A DNA stretch of 64,000 nt. It comes from Microbacterium gallinarum (GTDB lineage: Bacteria; Actinomycetota; Actinomycetes; Actinomycetales; Microbacteriaceae). Both the position numbers and the translations under genes were made by a program. The notes under the pieces were generated by a model that searched no databases, was not told the origin of the DNA, and worked only from the letters and a program-made list of their open reading frames with translations. Every line of letters starts with the position of its first letter. The first letter of the stretch is position 1. The stretch is taken from contig NZ_JACSPM010000001.1 of the NCBI RefSeq assembly GCF_014837165.1, positions 1,260,304-1,324,303 of the forward strand, written 5' to 3'. Of the stretch, positions 32,334 through 40,090 are shown piece by piece.

Positions 32334-32999
32334 TCAGGCGCCGGCGGGCACGCGCCCGATCTGCGCGATCACCTCGGGGTCGCCGTCCAGCGCGAGCAGG
32401 CGCGTGCGCAGAGCGGTTGCGGCACGGTCGTAGGGCTCGGTGCTGCCGTGCAGCAGTGAACGCGTGTTGGCTGCCTCGAGGAATGAGACCGCCTCGAAAG
32501 TGAGCTGCCGTGCGTCGTCGAGCCCGGGCAGTTCGCCCGCATCCATCGCGCGCTGGATCGAGAGTGCGAGGTAGTCCTCCCACTCCATCGACGCGGCGAC
32601 GACCGCGTCCCGGATCGGCCCCGGCTTGGCGTCGTACTCGACCGAGGTCGCCGCGAAGAAGCAGCCGCCGCGGAACACGCGATCGTCCGAGTAGGCCAGC
32701 CACGCCCGGATGAGCGCGCAGACCCGCGTCAGTCCGTGCGCGGACTCGGCACGTGCCGGCGTCACGACGCGTTCGATGAAGATCTCTCGCGCGGCGGCGA
32801 CCGTGGCGAGCTGCAGCTGCTCCTTCGAGCCGAAGAGCGTCGCGACCCCGCTCTTGCTGTGGCCCGCGGCATCCGCGAGTCGTCCGATGGTGAGACCTTC
32901 GAGCCCCTCGACCGATGCGGTGTCGATCGCGTGCGCGAGGATGACGCGCCGCGACTCGTCGCCCCGCACTCGTCGTCCGTCACGTTGCTCTTGCGCCAT
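32334..32999 (-). CDS. TetR-family transcriptional regulator
   Basis: A 221-residue regulator. The N-terminal TetR helix-turn-helix is at about residues 15-60 (RRVILAHAIDTASVEGLEGLTIGRLADAAGHSKSGVATLFGSKEQL). The C-terminal ligand-binding domain resembles the TetR_C group with LAYSDDRVFRGGCFFAATSVEYD. It is divergent from an alpha/beta-hydrolase gene, and the 77-bp gap holds two identical-looking operator dyads, so it probably represses both genes. The start at 32999 follows a TAACCT box by 6 nt (leaderless). Confidence 0.9.
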   Translation of the reverse strand: MAQEQRDGRRVRGDESRRVILAHAIDTASVEGLEGLTIGRLADAAGHSKSGVATLFGSKEQLQLATVAAAREIFIERVVTPARAESAHGLTRVCALIRAWLAYSDDRVFRGGCFFAATSVEYDAKPGPIRDAVVAASMEWEDYLALSIQRAMDAGELPGLDDARQLTFEAVSFLEAANTRSLLHGSTEPYDRAATALRTRLLALDGDPEVIAQIGRVPAGA

Positions 33000-33005
33000 A
33001 TCCCC

Positions 33006-33050
33006 AGGTTACCGTACGATCGTTCGTATTCATACGTACGACCGTTCGTA
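33006..33050. promoter_or_regulatory. TetR promoter and twin operators
   Basis: TAACCT (33006-33011, minus strand) is the -10 of the tetR gene. Dyads TACGATCGTTCGTA (33015-33028) and TACGACCGTTCGTA (33037-33050), each TACGA-N4-TCGTA, are spaced 22 bp centre to centre, two DNA turns, which suits two TetR dimers on one face of the helix. Confidence 0.75.
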
Positions 33051-33076
33051 TATCTCCTCCTTCGATCGGAGCAATC

Positions 33077-33988
33077 GTGAATCTGGCACTCTCCGCGGCC
33101 GGCGCTGTTGTGCGCACGGCCGGCGCTCTCACGCCCGAACTCGGCGCGGCCGTCGCGCTGCCCTTCTTCGCTCGCATCGCCCGCGCCCGCCCGGTCGGCG
33201 CTGGTGCGCAGGACACCATGTGGGCCGCCCGTCGATCGACCGTCCGTATCCCGGGACTCACGCGGCGCGGAGTGGACGTGGTGGTGTACGAGTGGGGCGT
33301 CGGCGACGACGTCGTGGTGCTCGCCCATGGCTGGGACGGCAGGGCGAGCCAGTTCGCCGTGCTGGTGCGCGACCTCGTCGCCGAGGGGTACCGCGTCGTG
33401 GCGTTCGATGCTCCGGCGCACGGCGACACGGTCGCGCGCGGAAGCTACCTGATCGACTGGCTCGACATCCTCGAGGCGATCCAGCGTCGCTTCGGCCGGC
33501 TGCACAGCGTCGTCGGCCACTCGTTCGGCGGTCTGGCCACGCTCGTGGCCGCCGCCGATGGGCTGACTGTCGACCGGGTGGTGACCGTGGCGGCCCCGGC
33601 GGATGCCGACCTGTTGCTGCGGCAGTTCCAGGCGATGCTGCGCTTCGACGACCGCACCGCCGCCGCACTGCGCGCGCGGTTCGCCGAACACTACTTCCCG
33701 GGGGAGCGCGACCCGTTCGCGCGGCTGTCCCCGGTGCGCCGACCTCTGCCCCGTGGAGTGCGGATGCTCGCCCTCCACGACGAGGGCGACCGCGTCGTGC
33801 CGTTCGGCGAGCTCTCGCGGATCGCCGGCGCCAACCCCGCAGCCGAGGTCATCGAGACGCGCGGTCTCGGCCACAACCGCATCCTCGAATCTGACATGTT
33901 CCTCGACGCCGTGCTGAAGTTCGTCGCCGACCCGATGCCGGCGCCCGTGGCGGTGCCTGCCCAGGCGGAGGCCGCGGCCCAGATTTAA
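33077..33988 (+). CDS. Alpha/beta-hydrolase
   Basis: A 303-residue alpha/beta-hydrolase. The oxyanion region is VLAHGWDGRASQF, the nucleophile elbow is GHSFGG (Ser near residue 152), and the late GLGHNRIL gives the catalytic His with an Asp in LHDEGDRVVPF. The first 40 residues are hydrophobic but lack a clear cleavage site. The start is GTG 33077 with CGGAG upstream. It is divergent from the TetR gene and probably its target, as with ester- or lactone-degrading hydrolases. It nearly meets the radical SAM gene (5-nt gap). Confidence 0.88.
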   Translation: MNLALSAAGAVVRTAGALTPELGAAVALPFFARIARARPVGAGAQDTMWAARRSTVRIPGLTRRGVDVVVYEWGVGDDVVVLAHGWDGRASQFAVLVRDLVAEGYRVVAFDAPAHGDTVARGSYLIDWLDILEAIQRRFGRLHSVVGHSFGGLATLVAAADGLTVDRVVTVAAPADADLLLRQFQAMLRFDDRTAAALRARFAEHYFPGERDPFARLSPVRRPLPRGVRMLALHDEGDRVVPFGELSRIAGANPAAEVIETRGLGHNRILESDMFLDAVLKFVADPMPAPVAVPAQAEAAAQI

Positions 33989-33993
33989 CGTCC

Positions 33994-36123
33994 CTAGAAC
34001 AGTCGCGGCTCGGCGACGGCCGCCGCAGATGCCCGCCCGCGTGAGGTCGTGATGATCCCCGACGCCCGGGCGTCGGCGCGTGCGGCGAGCCCGGAGACGG
34101 GGGTGCCCCGCGGGTGGTCGTCCTCGGCGCGACCGTCGAGCCCGTGCACCCGCAGCAGGGGGCGCACGCGCTTCGCGAGCCAGGCGCGATACGCCTTCGG
34201 AGCATTGGCGGACGCGCCCGGGTACAGCCCGAGATACGACGACACGAGTTCGGGATGCTGCTGCTCCAGCCACTGCATGAACCACTGCTTCGCGCCCGGC
34301 CTCAGGTGGAGCGCGCCGTAGACCACGCGCGTCGCTCCGGCCGCTTTGATGCGGGTGAGGGCGTCGTCGATCGCCGCGATCGAGTCGGTGAGGTGCGGGA
34401 TGATCGGCATCAGGAAGACCGTCACGTGGAAGCCCGTCTCGGTCGCGGCGCGCACGGTCTCGAGTCGCGCGGCAGCGGTCGGCGTGCCCGGCTCGATGAG
34501 GTGCTGGAGGGCTTCGTCGAAGATCGCGATCGACATGGCGATCGATACCCGGACGGATGCCGCGGCCTCGCGCAGCAAGGGCAGGTCACGGCGCAGGAGC
34601 GTGCCTTTTGTGAGGATCGAGAACGGGGTGCCCGACTCGGTCAGCGCGCTCACGATGCCGGGCATCAGCTTGTAGCGGCCTTCGGCGCGCTGGTACGGGT
34701 CGGTGTTGGTGCCGAGCATCACCGGCTCATGCGCCCACGAGCCGCGGCGCAGCTCCCTCTCGAGCACCTCGGCGACGTTGATCTTGACGATGACCTGACT
34801 GTCGAAGTCGCGGCCTGCGTCAAGCTCGAGGTACTCGTGCGTGCCGCGAGCGAAGCAGTTGTGGCTCACGACGCCGTTGGCGATGAAGTCCCCGGTCGAC
34901 GTCGTGATGTCGACCATGTCGATCGTCTCGCCTACGTCCTCGATCGACACGATCCGCAGTGGGGCATCCGACTTCACGGCAGCCCCGAGAAGGGCGAGCT
35001 TTCGCGTGATCGCCGGCTGGACGAGTTCGAAGAATCGCCGGCGCTCGGCGAGGCCGCCGCGGAGCCGCACGGACGTGACGCCGTTCGGTCGGATGGGCTC
35101 GATCGCGACGTCGAAGTCGTAGGCGACCAGCGCGTTGTGGATCGCCGCTATCATCTGGGGATCCTTGTTCGAGATGCGCAGAATCCCCCGGCTGCAACTC
35201 CCCTCCGCATCGAAGACGCCCGCCAGGAAGCCGCGGTGCCAGTCCGGCGACGGGTCTTGCGGCCACGACACCAGAGACGTGATGGCCTCATAGTCAGCGG
35301 CGCGCGACGTGAAGATCGCGTCCATCGCTCGACGGTTCGCGGTGGCTTCGGCGAAGACGCGGGTATTCGTCTTCACGCCGCTCACCGCGAGGTAGCGGCG
35401 CGATCGGTCCAGAGCCTCCGTGTCGGCGAGTGCCAATCGGAATCGGTGGGCGATATACGTTCCGCGCCCGTTGGCCCGCGGATACTCGCGCTTGAGCATC
35501 ATGGCATCGCCGCGGATCATCCCGGTCAGATAGCCCGTGCGATACGCCGGGGACTCGGCGTGGTCGATGGCCGTCGGGCCTATGCCGAAACCCAGCAGCT
35601 TGTTGTTCGTCGTCAGGAACGGCCGCTGAGGCGAGCCGCTCGGCGCGGGCCGCACATACTTCCAGCCGCGCTCCGTCAGGAATCGGTGGTCGGCGCTCGC
35701 GATCAGCTCGGTGCCGTCCGCGAGCCGCACGCGGTGAGCGCGCTTCCGTGTGGACCACTTCGCAGAGACGGTCGCGGCGGTGTATCGCCGGTACGAGCCT
35801 TCTCGCTCGGTCCCGACGACCATGTCGCCGACCGCGACGTCGCGCAGCGCTTTGCTTCGGCCGTCTGCCATCAGGATCATCGTGGACGGATCCAGGCAGT
35901 ACACACACGCATGACTGCAGCCGCGGTAGGGGTTGACCGTCCAGTCGAACGGCATCGCCGACGCGCCGGGAACGTGGTTGAGCGCGGTCTTGCAGAGCAC
36001 CTCGTGGAACGTCACCCCGGCGAACTCGGGTGTGGTCACCGATTGGACGAGGCCTTTCAGGTGCTCGAGGCCGGGCAGGGCCGCGGCATCCGCTATTCCC
36101 AGTTCCTGACCCTGCCACCTCAT
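33994..36123 (-). CDS. Rv2578c-family radical SAM protein containing an intein
   Basis: The 709-residue precursor should splice to a 362-residue radical SAM enzyme of the Rv2578c (SplB-like) family. The cluster motif is C69-x3-C73-x2-C76, but position 76 is the first residue of the intein; splicing replaces it with C423, the +1 residue, giving the mature CVYCFARGTHEY. The C-extein carries GTNTDPYQRAEGRY, SILTKGTLLRRD and the family tail. The function is unknown; relatives have been linked to DNA damage. A LexA-like box lies 10 nt before ATG 36123. Confidence 0.92.
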   Translation of the reverse strand: MRWQGQELGIADAAALPGLEHLKGLVQSVTTPEFAGVTFHEVLCKTALNHVPGASAMPFDWTVNPYRGCSHACVYCLDPSTMILMADGRSKALRDVAVGDMVVGTEREGSYRRYTAATVSAKWSTRKRAHRVRLADGTELIASADHRFLTERGWKYVRPAPSGSPQRPFLTTNNKLLGFGIGPTAIDHAESPAYRTGYLTGMIRGDAMMLKREYPRANGRGTYIAHRFRLALADTEALDRSRRYLAVSGVKTNTRVFAEATANRRAMDAIFTSRAADYEAITSLVSWPQDPSPDWHRGFLAGVFDAEGSCSRGILRISNKDPQMIAAIHNALVAYDFDVAIEPIRPNGVTSVRLRGGLAERRRFFELVQPAITRKLALLGAAVKSDAPLRIVSIEDVGETIDMVDITTSTGDFIANGVVSHNCFARGTHEYLELDAGRDFDSQVIVKINVAEVLERELRRGSWAHEPVMLGTNTDPYQRAEGRYKLMPGIVSALTESGTPFSILTKGTLLRRDLPLLREAAASVRVSIAMSIAIFDEALQHLIEPGTPTAAARLETVRAATETGFHVTVFLMPIIPHLTDSIAAIDDALTRIKAAGATRVVYGALHLRPGAKQWFMQWLEQQHPELVSSYLGLYPGASANAPKAYRAWLAKRVRPLLRVHGLDGRAEDDHPRGTPVSGLAARADARASGIITTSRGRASAAAVAEPRLF
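34858..35898 (-). mobile_element. Intein with LAGLIDADG homing endonuclease in the radical SAM gene
   Basis: This 347-residue intein runs from Cys76 to Asn422 of the precursor. Splicing residues are present: Cys1, block B His146 (ASADHRF), C-terminal SHN, and +1 Cys423. Two dodecapeptide motifs of the LAGLIDADG endonuclease are visible: GYLTGMIRGD (197-206) and GFLAGVFDAE (298-307), the acidic residues being intact in both. The insertion lies inside the Fe-S cluster codons, the most conserved site of the gene, as is typical of homing elements. It appears able to splice and perhaps to home. Confidence 0.93.
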
Positions 36124-36133
36124 GCCTCAATGG

Positions 36134-36145
36134 GAACAGATGTTC
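36134..36145. promoter_or_regulatory. LexA (SOS) box
   Basis: GAACAGATGTTC matches the actinobacterial and Bacillus SOS core GAAC-N4-GTTC; one flank extends to GTTCGA. It ends 10 nt upstream of the radical SAM start codon on the minus strand and about 94 bp before the divergent VanY-type gene. Confidence 0.65.
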
Positions 36146-36229
36146 GAGAGTATGTCAACAGCGCGCACTGCGTGATCGAACACCGCACGATCGCACTCGC
36201 GCCTCCCCCTGCCGGGCGCCGACTCGGGT

Positions 36230-36235
36230 GAGAAT
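36230..36235 (+). promoter_or_regulatory. Candidate -10 box of the VanY-type gene (leaderless)
   Basis: GAGAAT ends 6 nt before the GTG at 36242 and 3 nt before the ATG at 36239. Confidence 0.45.
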
Positions 36236-36241
36236 GGCATG

Positions 36242-37549
36242 GTGACGGCGCCCGGTTCGTCCGACTCCCCGGTTTCTCGTCGTGCCGCCAGAGAGCAGCG
36301 CGAAGAGGCTGCTCGGCGCGCCCGCCGGACGGCGTCCGACGGACTCGCGGGATCCGTCCCTCCCGACGACGAGTACGCGCCGCCCGTCGCGCCCGCGCCG
36401 GAAGCCAGCCCCTTCCTCTTGCCCGCCGAGTTCCGCGCGGCGGTCGCCCAGCATGCCGCGCCGGCCACGCGCGCGGCGTCGCCCTCGCGCGTCACGGCTC
36501 AGCCCGGGCCGCTCCGCCGCAGTCGGCGGACCGAGCCGATGGTGCGGGAGAGCGCTCGGCGAGCGGCGCGGGCCGAGCGGCTGCTGACCGCCGACGACGC
36601 CGAGGCTCCCCCGCCGCGGCATGTCCGTCCGCGGTTCGCGCGCAGCGGGGTCGCGCTGCTCATCGCGGTGGGCGGCGCCCTGCTGCTTGGGTCGACCGCA
36701 GCTGTGACGGCGCTCGTCTCGGGCGGCACGCCGGGTGTCGCAGCCCAGGCGCAGCTGCTCTCCGACGCGCCGCAGTCCGTGACGTCGCTTCCGGTGCCCG
36801 TCGTGAAGCAGATGCAGGTCGCCGCCGACATCTGCGGCGTGCCCGAGGTCATGAGCGCCCTCGAGGCACACGACGACGCCGCCGCGATCACGGCGGCGGG
36901 CGGCGCCGAGGCGTTCCGCTCGGCGGTCGCCGAGGGACGGGCGCGGTGCGTCGACCTCGGCGATCCGACGCGCGTGTGGGTCGTCGTGAACAAGGCGCGT
37001 CCGTACTCCCCGGTCGACTATCGCCCGACCGGGCTCGTCATGCCCGACGGTGTGCGGAGCATCGAAGGCGGCGCGCTGCGGTCGGACGCGGCGTCCGCTC
37101 TCGCCGCCATGGTCACTGCAGCACGCGAAGCCGGCGTCGGCGAGATCGCGCTCGAGAGCGGCTTCCGCTCGTACTCGACGCAGCAGGGAAGCTACGGTCG
37201 CCAGGTCGATCAGCGGGGCCAGGACGGCGCAGATCTGGTGAGCGCGCGGCCGGGGCACAGCGAGCACCAGTCGGGCCTCGCCGGCGACGTCGTCGCCTGT
37301 GCGGGCGGCTGTGGCACGCTCGACGATCTGGCGGCGACGGCGCAGGGTGCCTGGATCGTCGACCACGCGTGGGAGCACGGCTGGATCGTGCGCTACGTCG
37401 CGGGCGCGACCGGCGTCACCGGATACTCACCGGAGCCGTGGCACCTGCGGTACATCGGCCCTGAGCTCTCGCGGGCGTACCACGACGGCGGATGGACGTC
37501 GCTCGAAGAGTTCTTCGGGCTCGACCCGGCCCCCGGCTACGTCGGCTGA
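36242..37549 (+). CDS. VanY-type D-alanyl-D-alanine carboxypeptidase, membrane anchored
   Basis: A 435-residue peptidoglycan-trimming enzyme. Residues 1-130 are a cytoplasmic, Arg/Ala/Pro-rich region, one membrane segment spans about 134-158, and the catalytic domain is outside. VanY zinc-site motifs are visible in SEHQSGLAGD (SxHxxGxAxD) and EPWHLRYIG, with LESGFRSYSTQ before them. It should remove the terminal D-Ala of stem peptides. GTG 36242 is chosen from -10 spacing; ATG 36239 adds one residue. The long N-terminal extension is unusual for the family. Confidence 0.88.
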   Translation: MTAPGSSDSPVSRRAAREQREEAARRARRTASDGLAGSVPPDDEYAPPVAPAPEASPFLLPAEFRAAVAQHAAPATRAASPSRVTAQPGPLRRSRRTEPMVRESARRAARAERLLTADDAEAPPPRHVRPRFARSGVALLIAVGGALLLGSTAAVTALVSGGTPGVAAQAQLLSDAPQSVTSLPVPVVKQMQVAADICGVPEVMSALEAHDDAAAITAAGGAEAFRSAVAEGRARCVDLGDPTRVWVVVNKARPYSPVDYRPTGLVMPDGVRSIEGGALRSDAASALAAMVTAAREAGVGEIALESGFRSYSTQQGSYGRQVDQRGQDGADLVSARPGHSEHQSGLAGDVVACAGGCGTLDDLAATAQGAWIVDHAWEHGWIVRYVAGATGVTGYSPEPWHLRYIGPELSRAYHDGGWTSLEEFFGLDPAPGYVG

Positions 37550-37767
37550 ATCGCGTTCGAGCCCGGTCGCGTGCACGCTGAAACGGCCGGTCCGGGCCGG
37601 TTTGAGGCATCCCACAAACAGCGGTACCCAGTTTCACGATCCTTAGGACGCGATCTCACAGGCGGCCCGATCTCACCGCGCATGACCTTTATGATCGAGT
37701 CGAGCCACGGGCGAGCGGCACGACCGCGCGCCGACGACATGCTCGAAGACGAGAGGAAGGCGCACAT

Positions 37768-38931
37768 ATGGAGCGCAACATCTACGACGAGGACCACGAC
37801 GCGTTCCGCGACGTCGTCAAGGAGTTCATCAAGCGCTACGCGTCCGACGAGAAGCGCAAGCAGTGGGACGCCGCGGGCGAGATCGACCGCGAGACCATGC
37901 TCGCCGCGGGCCAGTCCGGCATCATCGGTCTGTCCGTTCCCGAGGAGTTCGGCGGTGCGGGCATGCTGCAGGACTTCCGCTTCCGCTCGATCGTGCTCGA
38001 GGAGACGATCGGCGCGGGCCTCGGGTCGCTCGCCGGTGCGCTGGGCATCCAGGACGACCTCGCGATCCCCTACATCGTGCACATGGGCACCCAGGAGCAG
38101 AAGGAGAAGTGGCTCCCCGGCATGGCGACCGGCGAGATCCTCGGCGCCCTCGCGATGACCGAGCCCGGCGCGGGCAGCGACCTGCGCGGCATCAAGACCA
38201 CCGCCAAGAAGGTCGACGGCGGCTACATCGTCAACGGCGCCAAGACGTTCATCTCGTCGGGCAAGACGGCCGACATCGTCGTGACGTTCGTCAAGACCGG
38301 CGAGGGTAACCGTCCCGACGCGTTCAGCCTCCTCATCCTCGAGGACGGCATGGAGGGCTTCGACCACAGCAAGAAGCTCGAGAAGATGGGCTTCCACGGC
38401 TGGGACACCGCCGAGCTCTCGTTCAGCGACGTGTTCGTGCCCGAAGCCAACCTCATCGGGGGCAAGGAGGGCCTCGGCTTCATCCAGCTCATGATGAACC
38501 TGCCCCTCGAGCGCCTGTCGATCGGCGTCGCGGCCGCTGCTGCCGGCGAGGCCGCCTTCAACTGGACGCGCGAGTACGTGCTCAGCCGCGAGGCCTTCGG
38601 CCAGCCGATCGCCGACTTCCAGAACACGCGCTTCAAGCTCGCCGACATGGCGACGACCGTCGACGTGATGTGGGCGTACAACGACCGCGCGATGATGCTC
38701 TACAAGGACCAGAAGCTCACGGCCGAGGAGGCCGCGAAGGTCAAGTTCTGGTCGACGGACCGCGAGTGGGAGCTGCTCGACATCGGCGTGCAGCTGCACG
38801 GAGGGTACGGCTACATCACCGAGTACCCGATCGCCCGCGCGTTCCTCGACGCCCGCGTGCACCGCATCTACGGCGGCACGAACGAGATCATGCGCGACCT
38901 CGTGTCGCGCCAGATCGTCGGCAAGCGCTGA
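37768..38931 (+). CDS. Acyl-CoA dehydrogenase
   Basis: A 387-residue flavoenzyme of the acyl-CoA dehydrogenase family. Signatures include GALAMTEPGAGSDLRGIKTTA (FAD/substrate region), FHGWDTAELSFSDVFVP, and the C-terminal QLHGGYGYITEYPIARAFLDARVHRIYGGTNEIM, in which the catalytic Glu of short-chain types (YGGTNE) is present. It should oxidise a short or branched acyl-CoA. GAGGAAGG precedes ATG 37768. The 218-nt upstream gap holds no other gene. A strong hairpin terminator follows. Confidence 0.94.
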   Translation: MERNIYDEDHDAFRDVVKEFIKRYASDEKRKQWDAAGEIDRETMLAAGQSGIIGLSVPEEFGGAGMLQDFRFRSIVLEETIGAGLGSLAGALGIQDDLAIPYIVHMGTQEQKEKWLPGMATGEILGALAMTEPGAGSDLRGIKTTAKKVDGGYIVNGAKTFISSGKTADIVVTFVKTGEGNRPDAFSLLILEDGMEGFDHSKKLEKMGFHGWDTAELSFSDVFVPEANLIGGKEGLGFIQLMMNLPLERLSIGVAAAAAGEAAFNWTREYVLSREAFGQPIADFQNTRFKLADMATTVDVMWAYNDRAMMLYKDQKLTAEEAAKVKFWSTDREWELLDIGVQLHGGYGYITEYPIARAFLDARVHRIYGGTNEIMRDLVSRQIVGKR

Positions 38932-38956
38932 CCGCACACTGACGACGACGCGGTTC

Positions 38957-39005
38957 CGGATGCCGCGGCCCGCCCTCCTTGTGAGGGATCGGGCCGCGGC
39001 ATCCG
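38957..39005 (+). terminator. Terminator of the acyl-CoA dehydrogenase gene
   Basis: A perfect 16-bp stem (38957-38972 with 38990-39005) encloses a second CCCTC/GAGGG stem. It starts 25 nt after the stop codon. Confidence 0.8.
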
Positions 39006-39161
39006 TCGTCTCACCGTTCGCGCTGCCGCTTGCTGCACATGCCATCGATCACCACGAGAGCGAGTGCAGGGAACGACAGCGCGAGCGAGCTGCGGTTCGT
39101 CGCGCGCGCCGGCCGGCGGTGCCTGGGTCGTCCCGGCTGGTCCGGGCTGCACTCCCGGATG

Positions 39162-39210
39162 CTCACCTGTCCCGAAGTGCTGCTTCGCTCGGCACTTCGT
39201 GACAGGTGAG
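39162..39210. repeat. Dispersed 49-bp palindrome, copy 1
   Basis: Arms 39162-39180 and 39192-39210 (19 bp, one mismatch) flank an 11-nt loop. The arms CTCACCTGTC(A/C)CGAAGTGC are shared with the copy at 47649-47697, while the loop differs. It lies between convergent genes, downstream of a separate terminator. Confidence 0.85.
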
Positions 39211-39241
39211 CCGGTCAGGGATGGGATGCCCGGGCTCGGCG

Positions 39242-40090
39242 CTAGGCGAGGCCCCAGGGGAACAGGGCCCAGAACAGGGCCGCCGAGACCGCCCAGAAGA
39301 GCACGACGAACACGACGTCGCGGGTGCGAAACGGCACCAGGTGACGCTCGGTGCGGTCGGGGTGCGCGCCGAATGCGCGCGCGTCCATCGCCAGAGCGAC
39401 TCGCTCGGCGTGCCGGATGGCGCCGGCCATGAGCGGCACGATGTACCCGAACCACCGGGCGATCGCGGCGAACGGCCCCCGGCCGCCGTGGGCGCCGCGC
39501 ACGCGGTGCGCCTGCCGGATGACGTCGAGCTCGTATCCGAACCGCGGCACGAACCGGAACGCCGCGAGGGCCGTGTAGCCGATGCGGTACGGCACGCGCA
39601 GCTGCTGCACCGAGGCCCGCACGAAGTCGGGACCGGTCGTCGACAGCCCGACGGGAAGGGTCAGCGCCACGATCGCCGCGATGCGCAGGCCGGTCGCGAG
39701 GCCGACCTCGAGCGCTCCGCCGTACAGGGTCCATGACCCGATCTGCCAGATGACGACGGACTGGTCGACCCGCGCGGCATCCGCCCACACCGAGAAGCCG
39801 AGGCCGACGACCGCCGCGGCCGCGGGCAGCGCCACGAGGATGGCCGCGAGGCGTCCGCTGAACGTCACGCCGATCAGCAGGATCGCGTAGCTGAGAGCGA
39901 GGAAGGCGAGCGGGGTCGCGGCATCCCGCACGAACACCAGCAGCACCATCGCTGGCAGCGGCGCGGCGATCTTCGCCAGGGGGTTGAGGCCGTACAGGAA
40001 CCGCGCGGGCGAGGCGGTGGGGCGCTCCGCGTACGGGTCGACGCGGTCGCGAAGCGACTGCGTGGCCGAGAGGGGGCCGGTCGCGCTCAT
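39242..40090 (-). CDS. ECF transporter T component (EcfT/CbiQ type)
   Basis: A 282-residue transmembrane coupling protein with about six membrane segments. The two EcfT coupling helices near the C-terminal half carry the Ala-Arg-Gly/Ala motifs, seen as RQAHRVRG and ALAMDARAFG. It links the S component to the fused ATPase. Its ATG at 40090 overlaps the end of the ATPase gene by four bases. It is the last gene of the operon S, A1A2, T, the same order as Bacillus ykoEDC, where this would be YkoC. Confidence 0.9.
   Translation of the reverse strand: MSATGPLSATQSLRDRVDPYAERPTASPARFLYGLNPLAKIAAPLPAMVLLVFVRDAATPLAFLALSYAILLIGVTFSGRLAAILVALPAAAAVVGLGFSVWADAARVDQSVVIWQIGSWTLYGGALEVGLATGLRIAAIVALTLPVGLSTTGPDFVRASVQQLRVPYRIGYTALAAFRFVPRFGYELDVIRQAHRVRGAHGGRGPFAAIARWFGYIVPLMAGAIRHAERVALAMDARAFGAHPDRTERHLVPFRTRDVVFVVLFWAVSAALFWALFPWGLA

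Noticed and set aside
34114-36231. 705-codon plus-strand frame opposite the radical SAM gene
   Set aside because: It mirrors the intein-containing gene, whose splicing and cluster motifs are clear on the minus strand.
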